Below, piece by piece: positions 9,401-19,172 of a stretch of DNA of 64,000 bases. Position numbers and translations under genes: made by a program. The stretch covers positions 154,763-218,762 of the forward strand of contig DLGZ01000053.1 of NCBI GenBank assembly GCA_002482965.1, read 5' to 3'. The stretch is from Verrucomicrobiaceae bacterium UBA7681. GTDB lineage: Bacteria > Verrucomicrobiota > Verrucomicrobiia > Verrucomicrobiales > Verrucomicrobiaceae. The notes beneath the pieces were generated by a model that was not told where the DNA came from, made no database searches, and was given only the letters and a program-made list of their open reading frames with translations. Positions within the stretch are counted from its first letter, which is position 1; the number at the start of each line of letters is the position of its first letter.

Positions 9401-12400
9401 GGCATTGCCGCTGCCGCCTTGGACCACGTTCGTGGAGACGCTGCGGCTGCCGGTGATGCTGCCGTTGAAATTGATGAACACAGTTTCTGCATTCGTCGGG
9501 GCGCCGACGGAGCGGGTGTCATTCCTGGTGTTCGAGGTATAAGTGGAGCCACTGCCGACGGTATTGGTGCTGTCCCGCGCATCGTCCTGATAGTAGAACT
9601 CCACATCATCCTGCAGCGTGAGGGTGCCGTTGTAGTTGACCACGTCGGCGTAGGCCAGATAGCGGGCACCGACGCGCTTGAGCTGATTGCCGAGGCCGAC
9701 GTCATCCCGCACGATGATGTCCTGGGAGATGTTCGACACGTCCCGGTAGCCGCCTTCATCACGAAGAAGCAACTGGACGGCGGTGGTGCCCGTCACAAAC
9801 TCACCCGCCAACTCGGCGGCGAGGTTGTGGCCGAGGATGATCGGCATTGTGCCAACGCCCAGCGGATTGCCCGCACTGAAAATGTCCACCGCACCTTCAC
9901 TAATGATCAACTGCCCGGTCCACTCCGGACTGCTTTCACGGAAGCCCAGATAACCAGGTCCCACTTTGATAATGCCACCATCACCGGTGAGGTAGCCTCC
10001 GTCATCGTTGAAATAGACAGTGTCGCGGTTGTAGATGACCGTCGCCCCGGCCAGCGTGTCGGCAGTTTGCACACCGTCAGATGTGCCGGCGTGGCCGAGG
10101 CTGTTGAACTGGAGGACGCCGCGGAAGTAGGAATTGAAGTCATGCGGGGAGCCCACGGTGTTTTCCGGGGCAAGATCAAGCGTGCTGCCGCCTTCAAAAG
10201 TAAACCATTCCTGAAAGACGAAGCTCTGGTTGGAGGTGTTGGTGACTGTGCCCGGATGAAGAGCCAGCGTCGCACCGCTGTGCAGCGTGGTGCCGTCCAG
10301 GAAGGCGAAGTTCGTGCCGAACGGATTCACCGTGGCCCCGGCCTGTGCCAGAGGCTCCCATTTGAGAGTGCCTGCCCGGATATCGGTCAGGCCGCTGTAG
10401 GTGTTGTTGACTGCGCGGAGGACCAGCGTCCCATCACCGGTCTTGTCGAGCCGGCCCACGGCCGGATTCGCGGCGTAGCCGACGATCACATTGGCTTCTG
10501 AGGCGATCACACCACCATAAATCAGCCTGCTGCCTGCCGCGACGTTCACTTCCATTCCATTGCCGCCAAGAGTAATGCCGCGATTCGCGTCGAGTTCGAA
10601 GCTCGTGGAGAGCATGTCGATGGTGGCACTGCTGCCTGTGCCGCCGGTGACTGCAAAATTGTCGCCCACTTCGGATTTGATCCAGTCCTCATCGCTGCTC
10701 AGGAACGCAAGGGAGCTGATGATGCCGCTGCCGGTGACGGTCGCAACCGTGAAGGTGGCCGTGCCTGCATTCCCATTGGTGATTGTGATGACGTCACCGA
10801 CCGTGTAGTTGGAGCCGCCCGTGTTCAGATTGATATCTCCAACGGCTCCGGTGGGCGTGTCAGTCGCAAGAATGCCTCCGTTGGCATAAATGCTGTCCCC
10901 CACTGCAGCACCCGGAATCCCCCCCAGATTTCCATCACTGGAAATGCTCAGCGTTCCGCCATTGAGAAAAGTCCGGCCAGTGTAGGTGTTGTCGCCAGTA
11001 AGAACCAGCATGCCGGAGCCTGTCTTAACCAAGGAATTGCCCGCGCTGCTGCCAGCATTGTCAGCAATGACGGAACTGATGGTCAGCGTAGATGCGCCAT
11101 ACTGATGGATGATAAAGTCAGCATTCGCACCGGCGCTGAGAGCGCCGCCGGTGATTGTTTTTCCGGAAGTGTTGGTGGCCACAAGCGAACTGACCATGAT
11201 GCCGCCCCCGCTGACTTCCAATCCGCTAGCATCCACCGTGATCGTGCCTGCAGCATCAGCATCGAAGTGAATCGTATTGACCAGCGCTCCCGCACCAGTG
11301 GTGCCGGTGAATCCCAGAGCCTCGCTGATATCGTTGCCATTCGTCCAGGCAGACGCGTCGTCCGTGTTCTCACGCGTGCTCCCCGTAAACCCCGTGATGT
11401 CTCCCGCCGTAGTCATGGCGAAGTCGAGCGCATTCAGCGTGTAGCTCCCCGCAGCGGCGTTGTAAGCATAGGTGTCACCGTAAGTGGCCCACGCGATGGC
11501 CGATCCATCCGTGGGAGCTCCGGCACCCAACAAGCTGATCACGGCCACGCCGCCATTGCTGTTTTCCACAAAATTCACCGTGCCTCCCGAAACACGATTC
11601 AGGGCGATGGCGCTGGAGCCGATGTTCATCGTGGTGATGCGGCCTTCTTTGGAAGTGACGATCACATCCGTGCCGCCAGCGGCGATGAGTGTCTGCGCCA
11701 CAGGGAAGCGGGGATCCGCCACCACGGCGGCCCCGGTGTAATTGGCCGTTTCATCCTGAATGGAGCTGGCCCCATCCATTTCAATGCCGCCGCCTGCCAG
11801 GGTGATCATGGCTCCGTTGTCGAAGCGGCGACCGGTGGCATTGCCGTAGTTCGTCAGCCGCAGCAGGCCGCCGGACATGTTGAGCTGCTCCACATCCCCG
11901 TTCTGTGCAGCACCATTCACATCATTCTGGCCGTTGTAGTTCACCACGCCGCGGCCGATTTTCGTGAACGAGGTGTGGGAGTCCGTATCCGTGTCATCCA
12001 GACGGAAATTGAGCTCCACCGTGCCGCCGCCCGCCGCATACACCTTCAGATCGCGCACAAATCGGTTGGTGGAGGATGCTCCGGTGTAGTTCACCGTTCC
12101 GGTGCCGTCGCCAAAGCTCACCGTACCAGAGGTGTTGGTGCCGACCAGCATGTCGTTTCCAAGGCCGTTGAAGTTATTGTTGCCGTCCCCGCCGATGTCG
12201 ATGCGACCAATGTTAAGGGACTGCCCCGCCTTGGTCAAAATGACGGCCGCATTCTGCGTCCCATTATTGCTGCCTCCGTAGGAGCCGCTCAGACGCAGAC
12301 CACTTTGACTATCGGCAGGATTGATTCTTTCCGCCGCCAGCGCGGTCCAGAAGTCGCCATCGCCCTCGTAGCGCAGAATGCCCTGCTCCACGCGGATCTG

Positions 12401-15400
12401 CCCGGCTGCATTCCACTGCTGGCGCACGTTGACGATCATTTCATTGCTGCCTCCAATCTGGAAACGCAGCAACTGGTTCTCGTTGTCGGAGGTCACCGGG
12501 GCGGACACCGGGCCGTTCACATTGTCACTGAACTGGCCGTTGATGTTGATGATACCCCCTGTCGCGCTGGCGGCAATGGCACCGACCATCCGCGCATCAT
12601 TCAGGTAGATGTCTGTACGGATCGGATTGGCAATCTCGTTGCCATAAATGTTGCCGTTGATGTTCAGCGTATCTCCTGAATTGACGCCTAGGCGAGCGGT
12701 GTACACCCAGTTGCCGAGTTCGTCCAAGGTGTCGATGATGACATTGCCACCCCAGGTGTTGTTGCCGGCGTTGCTGTAGAGCACACTGCGGGACGCATCC
12801 AGCACGCCCACCAGCAAGTCGGGCGGCGTGTCGCTGATGGTGGAGTTGATAACATTGGTACCCAGTTCGAGGTAGAGCGCCCCAGAGCCTTCGATTTTGA
12901 CCAGTGTCGATCCGCCCAGCGCATTCTGATCACGAATGTCGAGAATGCCTTCCGCAATATTGGTGTCGCCCGTGTACGTGTTTGAGTTGTCCAAATAAAT
13001 CGTCTGCGCCCCGGCCTTGGTCAGACCGCCGCTGCCCTGGATGGTGGAGCGGATCAGAGCGCTGTTGCCGCTCTCATTGACTAGGATCGCCTCGCGGGTG
13101 CCGAAGTCCAGATAGCCGCCGGCGATGTACTGGTTGCTCCCGGGGCTGGTGCCGCTGATGTCTCGGCCAAAGAGCAGCATGCCCGAGCCGTTTGTGTCCA
13201 CACCAATGCCATTGGTGGCACCCAGTGAGTCGCCCAGGTACAGGGTCACGTCGGCATTGAGCACCAGCACTGAGCCAAGTTCATTGGTGTTGTTGCTGTT
13301 GATCGTGGAAGTGGGTGTGTTGGTGCCGAAGCGGAGCGAATTCATCGCCACGTTGGCGGTGATGCGGTTGGGCCGGTCGCCATACCAGCTCACATCGCCA
13401 TCACGCGTGACGTTGTAGTCGAGCATGAAGTTCTGGTCCACACCGTAGAGCACCGTGTAATCACCGTCCAGAATCCCGCTCACCGGCAGGTTGGAGCTGT
13501 GCAGATACTCCGTGTCAAAATCCAGCGGGCGCAGTTCGGTCGGATTCACGCTGTCAAAGGTCATGAAATGACTGGCGATGTTGTTCACTCCCCCAAACGC
13601 GCCCAGCACGATGGAACGGGTGGTCGTGCCATTGCCGGTTCCACCGCCGTACTGTTCCGTTCCGGCCGCATCAGTGATGTACACGCGGGCATTGCCGCCA
13701 GAAAGCGAGCCCAAGGCCCCCTGGGTGTTGTCGAGCACCTGAAACTGTGTGATAGAGCCCGCCTGGCGGCTGTAGCTAGCAAAGGTCAGCGTGGTGAGCT
13801 GCGGCGTGGAGTCGTTCAGGTCGAAGTCCACCTTCCCCGATCCGGTGTCCTGCAGCAGGGCGCCCAGGGTTTCATTGACGGCCGCTGATCCATTGCCAGT
13901 CAGGCGCAGACGGGCGCTGCCGCGCAGTTGCAGGATGGTGCTGTTACCCAGGCGGCCAACGCCATCGGCGCCTTGGTCCAGCACGGACACTGAATTGTCC
14001 AGATACACGCTGCCATCACGGCTGATCACCAGCGAAGACAGCGAGGACAGCGCGCCATTGGCCCCCGCCAGCACCAGCCCTCCTTGAGAATTCACCGCCA
14101 GCCCTCCAGGACCGGCGCGCTGGACATAGATGTCCCCGGATATGGTGTTGTTCGCTGTCAGGATCAAACTCCCGGTGTTCACTTTGCTGAAGCCGCCCGT
14201 GCCACCGATGGTACCCGTAACATAATGCTCCTCCGGTGCGGTGCGATTGCTGGTGGTGGTGTCGTTCACATCAAAGATGTTGGTGGTCCCTGCACCAGTG
14301 AAGTTGATGTTGCCGCTCCAGATGATCTGCCCCGCCCCCACCGTCACGTTGGTGCCAAGGTCGCTGATGATCCAGCCGCCGTTGACATTGAGCGTCGCTG
14401 TCTGGGTGGTCTCGGTGTTGACCAGATACAGCCGGGGAAAGGTGCGGAAACCGGTGCCACCCGTCGTAGCAAAGCCGTCCCCGAGATTGATGACGGGCAC
14501 ATTGATGAACTGGGAGTCCGCAGATCCGGCTGTACCATTGAAGCGCATCTCGCCATTGAAGATGTCGAGGCTGGTGATGTTGGTGAGGATGCCCGGGGTG
14601 ACGGTGGTGTCGTTGAAAGTCAGGGTGGCGGTCCCCACGTTACGGATGATGCCCGGCCCCACGATCGGCGTGGACATCGTGGCTGCGTTGGCGAACTCGA
14701 GCGTCCCTCCGTTGAGTTCGATGGTTCCGGCACCGGATACATTGCTGGCAGTCTGCGTGGTGCCGTTCAGATCAATGATCCCGCCAGCATTGGCCGTGAA
14801 GAGGTAACCCGTGCCGGTTCCGGAACCGGTGCTGACGCCCGCAGCAAATCGGATTGTTCCGTTGTTGGCCGTGAAAATGCCCAGACCGTCTGCACTCTGG
14901 ACAATGGTCAGCACCCCCCCGCCATCCTGCGTCAACTTCGCCGTGTCGCCGAGGCTCGCATTAAAGTCATAATCACCAGCCCTTGTCACGGTCAGCGTCG
15001 CATCCCCCATGACGCGGCTGGTCGCACCATTGCCGATCAGTTCCAGGATGGTGTCATTGTTGTCCACATCCAGCCAGGCTCCGGCCTGCAGCGTGACTGA
15101 GATGCTGTCGGCGATCGCATCTGTCAGGCTGATGCGCAGCTGGGCGCCGTCAATCACAGAGATCATGCCGCCGGCAGAGTCTGATGTGACCTTGTCCATC
15201 CGCACGTCTCCCAACCGCGGATCACCATCAATCACGCCCGCGTAGCCTATCGTCAGGGTTCCGCCATGCAGTTCCACATCCTCATTGATGTTGAATACCA
15301 TTCCAGTTGCGGCCGCGATGGTCCCGCCTGCACCACCGGCCTTCAATTCGATGAAGCCCTTGGTGGTTGCATCCAGATTACGGTCAAAGGCATCGGTGAT

Positions 15401-18400
15401 GATGATACCACCGTCCAAGGACAGGATGGGTGTGCCTGAAACACTGGGATTCGCGGCGTTGGCGTTGGTGGCCCATTCGTAAATGCCCGTACCGTCAAAG
15501 TAAGTGGTGAGCGTCGGCTCCGCTGCCGAGCCGAAATTATCCACGTAAATCCTCACGATCGCGTTGTTCTGCCCGGTGACCAGACCATTGGTGGGCAGCA
15601 CCTGCGACCCCGACCAGCCCAGGGCGGTGCTGATCTGGATGATCGAACGATCTTCAAAAAAAAGCGTGCCCGTGCCTGAAAGCCCATACGGGTTTTGCGC
15701 CAGGAATCGGCCGCGGGATTGAACGGTCACGTCACCATTGATCCCAAAAACTGATGCATCCACCCGCGCCTGACTGTACTGCGTGCTGCCGTACTGCAGC
15801 AGCGTGCCGCCGTCCAGCACCTGGATGCTGGCGATGCCCGTGCCGCTGCCCATGGCGTTGGTTTGACCAAGCTCCAGCGTCGCGCCGGCCTCGACCAGGA
15901 AGGTCAGCGGGCTGCCGTTCGATGTGTCACCAAAGACAGAGCTGTCATCGTCCAATCGCGTGATCCCGCCCGTCACATGCGCATACAGCGCTCCCGCCGA
16001 GGCACCAATGATGACCGGCCCGCCCGCGGTGGTGGTATTGCCAAAAGCCAAAGTATAGGCGCTCTGTCCCTCCCCGTTTTGGTTCGAGACCAGCAATCCC
16101 TGAAGTTCGAAATCGCTGCCGTTCACGGTGATGGTACCAAGGTCCCACGTGCGGGTGTTGCGGTCCGTGCCAAAACCCTTCCAGGGTGTGCCGATGCCGA
16201 TGGTGACTCCGGAGGAGGCCGTGGTCGTGGCCCCCGGGCTGAAATAGAACTGCATGTCATTCGGCAGGTTCTGGATCGTGTTGTTTCCCGTGCCCATGCT
16301 GGCCGAGTTGGTGCCATGCACCACCGTCGCACCTGCGTCGAGGTGAACCTCTCCTCCCGCACTCACCGCCCCTGCGACATACGTGAGACTGTTGAGGCCG
16401 CCACCTCCGCTGCTCGATGACTGCCCGCCAAAGGCACTGGTACCGTCGATGGTGAACCGGTCACCCGGCGTGTTAAATGCGACGCTGCCATAGTCGAGAT
16501 AGATCGAGCCGCCTTCAAAGACACTGTACCCCTGGGTCGAAGAAGTGGCCCCCTGGCGGCGCAGAAGCAGGTTCCCACGTGTCACAAAGACAGGGCCTGT
16601 GCCAAAATAAGCCCGGTTGCTCACGGTGCCCGTGTAAACGTTGGTCGCTCCATTGATGTAGGTGCCGCCGGTGTACGTGTTGTCGCCCACGCTATACAGC
16701 ACCAGACTGCCGCCCTGGGTCTTCACCAGCGCGGTCGGCATGTCGCCATCGACGATGATGGAGTTGAGGTAGAAATTCGACTGCGCATTGTGCACATACA
16801 AAGCACCGCCATTGGCCGTGATGGTGGCGCTTCCCCCGCTCTCCGGCTTGATGGTCTTGTAGAAATTGCCCAAGGTCAGCAGACCGCCTGTATCCAATGT
16901 CAGCGTGGTTCCGTCTGCCTGCTCAATGGTCGCCGCGCTGTTTGTGCTGGTCCATTTCAAGGAATTGATCGTCAGGTCACCAATGGTTGTGGTCGCCGCT
17001 CCGAGTGTGTAATCCACATTGTCCGCAGCCCCGGCCGTCGTGATGTCCGTGGAAGTGTATTCAGCGATCGATACTCCGTTCACGGCATCATAAGCGGCAA
17101 AGTTCACCTGGTTCACCAGCGCCCAACCACCGAGAAGTCCGTCATTCAACGGCGTCGGGATGCTGTTGAAAACAATGTGCGGATTGCCGATCCCCTCCTG
17201 CCCCAGTGTTCCGTAGGTCGTGCTCCAGTCAAAGTCCGCCGTGGCGCCAATCGTGAGATGAAGATCGCCAAAGGACATGGCAGCCGATGCGGCGCTGCTC
17301 GACCGCTGCACGAAAAAGCGCGAGGAACCTCGGTCCAGATACAGGTCGCCAAAATTCTGAACCCACGTTGCTTCCACATCGCTGTTGTTGGAATAATAAA
17401 CAATGCGTCCGCCCTCCATGTGCACCTGCGCGGTTTCATTGATCATCGAGTAATACGGCGTCGATCCCAGGGAAGAATAATTCAACTGGAAGTCTCCTCC
17501 AGAACGCACGGTGTAGCTCGAAGCTCCCGCCAGCGAAGGCAGATAGTTCGCCTGCCCGCGGTCAATCCCGGGCTGCAGGCGCACGAGGCCGCTGTCCAAA
17601 ATAAACGCTCCGGTGAAGGTGCTGGAACTGTCCCCGTCCAGCCGCAGCTCACCGAACCCGGTCTTGGTGAGCGTGCCCGCACCGCTGATCACCCCTTGGA
17701 GACGCATGGAACCAAAGTTGGAGGAGTTGCGCGTGACATCCAGCGTCCCCCCGCCCGCTCCCACCGTAATGTCACGGGTTGTATAAAAATTATTCCCCAA
17801 TGCCCGCAAGGTCCCGCCATCAAGAATGATGCTGCCACCTCCCGTGCCAAGACTCTCATCCTTGTAAACTTCAATGACGCCTGCATTGACCCTCGTGTCT
17901 CCGGTGTAGCTGTTCACCAGGCCCAGATTCAGCGTGCCCGCTCCCGTCTTTGTCAGTCCTGCGATCCCCGCAATGTCCGACAGCACGCTCGCCTTGCCGC
18001 CTGCTGCGACATTGAGGGTGGCCGCGCCACTCAGCGTCAGCGTGCTGCCTCTGAGGGTATATCCATCACTGTCAAACTGCACTGTGCCCGCTTGAATCGG
18101 CACCCCCAGAGTTACCAAACCACCCGTGCCCGCAAAGACGGCTGTGTCGCTCGGCGAATCCGGCCAGACGACGTCTGCGGATATTCCGTTCCACCAGTTG
18201 GGCGTCGTGGTATCCCAGATGCCCGGGCCACCAAGGTTGGTGCCGTCCGTGAGGTTTCCAGCGGCATCGGCATCTCCGTCCCAAAAAAGGGTGGCGGACT
18301 GTGCAGGCGGAGAGAATAGTTCCGTGGCCATGGCCGTCAGTAGTAAAACTGCTGCCCGGAAGAAATACGGCTTCAAAGGCTGGGCATGGGGATCAGGCAT

Positions 18401-18454
18401 CATCAGGTTTGGTGCTGCGAATCCTCGGATTGGCTGGAGGAGTTTTTGTTGCAT
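6401..18454 (-). CDS. Giant autotransporter-associated beta-strand-repeat protein with PEP-CTERM anchor
   Basis: This is one uninterrupted frame of 4017 residues. The start at 18454 gives a long n-region followed by the hydrophobic stretch RAAVLLLTAMATELF and an AQSA-type cleavage site near residue 53. The body is a Gly/Asn/Thr-rich beta-solenoid. At least a dozen copies follow the autotransporter-associated strand repeat pattern (PATR, PF12951-like), such as LTKTGAGTLNLGLVNSYTGD, SLVKTGSGMLVLTGDNTYTG and NKEGAGTVTLTNAATTYTG. The C-terminus is VPEPS, a hydrophobic helix, then RRRR, which is a PEP-CTERM sorting signal, and there is no autotransporter beta-barrel. The protein is therefore predicted to be exported and processed at the envelope by an exosortase system not seen in this window. 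A role as surface fibre, adhesin or matrix protein is inference. It is transcribed toward the BlaI operon. Confidence 0.9.
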   Translation of the reverse strand: MQQKLLQPIRGFAAPNLMMPDPHAQPLKPYFFRAAVLLLTAMATELFSPPAQSATLFWDGDADAAGNLTDGTNLGGPGIWDTTTPNWWNGISADVVWPDSPSDTAVFAGTGGLVTLGVPIQAGTVQFDSDGYTLRGSTLTLSGAATLNVAAGGKASVLSDIAGIAGLTKTGAGTLNLGLVNSYTGDTRVNAGVIEVYKDESLGTGGGSIILDGGTLRALGNNFYTTRDITVGAGGGTLDVTRNSSNFGSMRLQGVISGAGTLTKTGFGELRLDGDSSSTFTGAFILDSGLVRLQPGIDRGQANYLPSLAGASSYTVRSGGDFQLNYSSLGSTPYYSMINETAQVHMEGGRIVYYSNNSDVEATWVQNFGDLYLDRGSSRFFVQRSSSAASAAMSFGDLHLTIGATADFDWSTTYGTLGQEGIGNPHIVFNSIPTPLNDGLLGGWALVNQVNFAAYDAVNGVSIAEYTSTDITTAGAADNVDYTLGAATTTIGDLTINSLKWTSTNSAATIEQADGTTLTLDTGGLLTLGNFYKTIKPESGGSATITANGGALYVHNAQSNFYLNSIIVDGDMPTALVKTQGGSLVLYSVGDNTYTGGTYINGATNVYTGTVSNRAYFGTGPVFVTRGNLLLRRQGATSSTQGYSVFEGGSIYLDYGSVAFNTPGDRFTIDGTSAFGGQSSSSGGGGLNSLTYVAGAVSAGGEVHLDAGATVVHGTNSASMGTGNNTIQNLPNDMQFYFSPGATTTASSGVTIGIGTPWKGFGTDRNTRTWDLGTITVNGSDFELQGLLVSNQNGEGQSAYTLAFGNTTTAGGPVIIGASAGALYAHVTGGITRLDDDSSVFGDTSNGSPLTFLVEAGATLELGQTNAMGSGTGIASIQVLDGGTLLQYGSTQYSQARVDASVFGINGDVTVQSRGRFLAQNPYGLSGTGTLFFEDRSIIQISTALGWSGSQVLPTNGLVTGQNNAIVRIYVDNFGSAAEPTLTTYFDGTGIYEWATNANAANPSVSGTPILSLDGGIIITDAFDRNLDATTKGFIELKAGGAGGTIAAATGMVFNINEDVELHGGTLTIGYAGVIDGDPRLGDVRMDKVTSDSAGGMISVIDGAQLRISLTDAIADSISVTLQAGAWLDVDNNDTILELIGNGATSRVMGDATLTVTRAGDYDFNASLGDTAKLTQDGGGVLTIVQSADGLGIFTANNGTIRFAAGVSTGSGTGTGYLFTANAGGIIDLNGTTQTASNVSGAGTIELNGGTLEFANAATMSTPIVGPGIIRNVGTATLTFNDTTVTPGILTNITSLDIFNGEMRFNGTAGSADSQFINVPVINLGDGFATTGGTGFRTFPRLYLVNTETTQTATLNVNGGWIISDLGTNVTVGAGQIIWSGNINFTGAGTTNIFDVNDTTTSNRTAPEEHYVTGTIGGTGGFSKVNTGSLILTANNTISGDIYVQRAGPGGLAVNSQGGLVLAGANGALSSLSSLVISRDGSVYLDNSVSVLDQGADGVGRLGNSTILQLRGSARLRLTGNGSAAVNETLGALLQDTGSGKVDFDLNDSTPQLTTLTFASYSRQAGSITQFQVLDNTQGALGSLSGGNARVYITDAAGTEQYGGGTGNGTTTRSIVLGAFGGVNNIASHFMTFDSVNPTELRPLDFDTEYLHSSNLPVSGILDGDYTVLYGVDQNFMLDYNVTRDGDVSWYGDRPNRITANVAMNSLRFGTNTPTSTINSNNTNELGSVLVLNADVTLYLGDSLGATNGIGVDTNGSGMLLFGRDISGTSPGSNQYIAGGYLDFGTREAILVNESGNSALIRSTIQGSGGLTKAGAQTIYLDNSNTYTGDTNIAEGILDIRDQNALGGSTLVKIEGSGALYLELGTNVINSTISDTPPDLLVGVLDASRSVLYSNAGNNTWGGNVIIDTLDELGNWVYTARLGVNSGDTLNINGNIYGNEIANPIRTDIYLNDARMVGAIAASATGGIININGQFSDNVNGPVSAPVTSDNENQLLRFQIGGSNEMIVNVRQQWNAAGQIRVEQGILRYEGDGDFWTALAAERINPADSQSGLRLSGSYGGSNNGTQNAAVILTKAGQSLNIGRIDIGGDGNNNFNGLGNDMLVGTNTSGTVSFGDGTGTVNYTGASSTNRFVRDLKVYAAGGGTVELNFRLDDTDTDSHTSFTKIGRGVVNYNGQNDVNGAAQNGDVEQLNMSGGLLRLTNYGNATGRRFDNGAMITLAGGGIEMDGASSIQDETANYTGAAVVADPRFPVAQTLIAAGGTDVIVTSKEGRITTMNIGSSAIALNRVSGGTVNFVENSNGGVAVISLLGAGAPTDGSAIAWATYGDTYAYNAAAGSYTLNALDFAMTTAGDITGFTGSTRENTDDASAWTNGNDISEALGFTGTTGAGALVNTIHFDADAAGTITVDASGLEVSGGGIMVSSLVATNTSGKTITGGALSAGANADFIIHQYGASTLTISSVIADNAGSSAGNSLVKTGSGMLVLTGDNTYTGRTFLNGGTLSISSDGNLGGIPGAAVGDSIYANGGILATDTPTGAVGDINLNTGGSNYTVGDVITITNGNAGTATFTVATVTGSGIISSLAFLSSDEDWIKSEVGDNFAVTGGTGSSATIDMLSTSFELDANRGITLGGNGMEVNVAAGSRLIYGGVIASEANVIVGYAANPAVGRLDKTGDGTLVLRAVNNTYSGLTDIRAGTLKWEPLAQAGATVNPFGTNFAFLDGTTLHSGATLALHPGTVTNTSNQSFVFQEWFTFEGGSTLDLAPENTVGSPHDFNSYFRGVLQFNSLGHAGTSDGVQTADTLAGATVIYNRDTVYFNDDGGYLTGDGGIIKVGPGYLGFRESSPEWTGQLIISEGAVDIFSAGNPLGVGTMPIILGHNLAAELAGEFVTGTTAVQLLLRDEGGYRDVSNISQDIIVRDDVGLGNQLKRVGARYLAYADVVNYNGTLTLQDDVEFYYQDDARDSTNTVGSGSTYTSNTRNDTRSVGAPTNAETVFINFNGSITGSRSVSTNVVQGGSGNATNGSINYPYDDFVINAVFGLNGDNRGWTGDLLITNNSATNGADDADRIAIVRLGNVYALNDNLVKFASQGHLQLAGIDKTFTQNFLFVGGAGLAPTAKIENAALTDVTVTFSADGTHTGLNFQDVGVGMADGLAFGETLDNQGVLNVVKSGAGETVFGASTGGVAVDDFSSYTGTTTVEAGTLFAGSNNSFSSYSRFIVSSGAKLSTYWDEARLGFDVTIGSLSGGDGALLNMENSILRIGGDNSTDADFAGVIQTVDHLGAPGSGGFFYKVGYGSQRLSGNNTFVAGQYNLAVYQGTLIGGSNTAFGDASNYINLGGIPFVGGSPVDARLELLLDGTATAVVNPVLMNNFDGNDEGITVIGTRATAGTYGFGTGGTVSLYQDISTNVFFEADGASTFQFGDAIVDGSYGVTSLIKTGSGTVEFHKANTYNSGGTWAAGAAIDGGTVVRHGTLSVFNSGALSTTVVELGDTRRELAADAYVATTRSLITPAAGGSFDSSSNGAGGAGNGAFLSVSTLVDGVTITTADIGKRILVKDEGDDPERNGVYQVVSLDPTGSHMNLVRTSDFDETTEMLYGSSIGVTSGSTHAGGLYFMASADVTVVNGDGTDPVYWLVDQANSDVGLVAGASGLSINTDIDINDTNGTGATVIGGTFTTGTTEFLGAITLQHSTLPGVDNIRELTLTSASNDAGGGVLISGAITAAQPGDVLSVNKEGAGTVTLTNAATTYTGKTTVSAGTLAVAGDADISATSWIEVASGASFDFSASNTEDFTFDGPVSGSGTVITGTGSLIIGTDGGAGVLRPGMSSDPSAIGTAGDGIGMLTVNGNLELAGDSSGAVRLTLQMGATNGADYNDAGNFSAHLAAGDFSSYLDSQATFFDSQKGGNHDRVTVTGSLTLHSGGIISFSNNSGTDYQPEFGDVFNLLDWTTLLPNDYSVGGEFRNGGLLGDLNLPDLNLSGLLYDTGLFANYGIVVIVPEPSRALLLLLGLASLVLRRRRQAL

Positions 18455-18616
18455 GCGTCCAGAATACCGAATTCACGCCTTCGAAATCTATTCGGCGAAT
18501 CTGCAATTAATCCGGGCATCATGCCCATGATCGATTACACCAATTGCTTTCAGTATAAGCTATTGACTTAGCCATCTAAGGCTCATTGCTGATTGAGTAG
18601 TCAGGCACTCATCGTC

Positions 18617-19123
18617 ATGTTGCAGATGTTCTGTCTATCAGGCCGTTCCATGCCACAAACACGACCATCTTCCTACGGATTACCTCCGTCAAAGGATGCC
18701 CAAGTCCCTCGTGATTTGTCCGCCGCTGCCGCCACCCCCAGACTGCCGCCAAAAGCTGCTTTAGCCATCCAAGATGAAGCGTCCTTGGAATCAATAGTCG
18801 CTGTCCAGCGGCCGGCCCTGATTGCAGGGTTCCATCTGAACCGGCGCTATATCTACTGCAACCCGGCCTATCGTGAATGGTTTGGCCTCGACCCTCAGAG
18901 TTTGATCGGCCTACGGTTTGAAGAGGTGGTGGGTGATGCGGTCTATCAGATCGCCAAACCGCATGTTCAACAAGCTCTCGCCGGTAACGACGCGAATTTT
19001 GAAGGTGCCTTTGCCTACAATCACGAGCCAACCCGCCACGTAAATGTGCATTACTCTCCCCAGCGTAATCCCAGCGGACAGGTACCTGATCCATCACGCC
19101 GTCCGCTGGGTTCAGGCGCATGA
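18617..19123 (+). CDS. Short PAS-domain protein, possibly a gene remnant
   Basis: This frame of about 168 residues carries a recognisable PAS_4-type core: ALIAGFHLNRRYIYCNPAYR, then EWFGLDPQSLIGLRFEEV, AKPHVQQALAG and NVHYSPQRNPSGQV. In full-length relatives the fold continues with a last strand and a DIT.RK linker to a kinase or cyclase. Here, after GQV, the frame ends in a low-complexity tail (PDPSRRPLGSGA) and no output domain follows. The other two frames also close soon afterwards. It may be a stand-alone sensor fragment or a decayed sensor-kinase gene. The start is uncertain: a TTG at 18593 and ATGs at 18617, 18626 and 18650 are all in frame. It converges on deoC, with a gap of about 50 bp. 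Confidence 0.5.
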   Translation: MLQMFCLSGRSMPQTRPSSYGLPPSKDAQVPRDLSAAAATPRLPPKAALAIQDEASLESIVAVQRPALIAGFHLNRRYIYCNPAYREWFGLDPQSLIGLRFEEVVGDAVYQIAKPHVQQALAGNDANFEGAFAYNHEPTRHVNVHYSPQRNPSGQVPDPSRRPLGSGA

Positions 19124-19172
19124 AGGTGGTACGGTCGTTTGACCATCACTTCGGTTTTGCGCCCACCACTGC

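Noticed and set aside
8975..18319. Several plus-strand frames of about 500 codons (8975-10501, 11105-12679, 16790-18319)
   Set aside because: They lie antisense to the continuous 4017-residue repeat protein. They are Arg/His/Ala-rich with no recognisable domain or signal.
6401..18454. CRISPR-like or tandem-repeat array
   Set aside because: The repetition is at protein level (degenerate strand repeats). DNA units are not identical and have no regular spacers.
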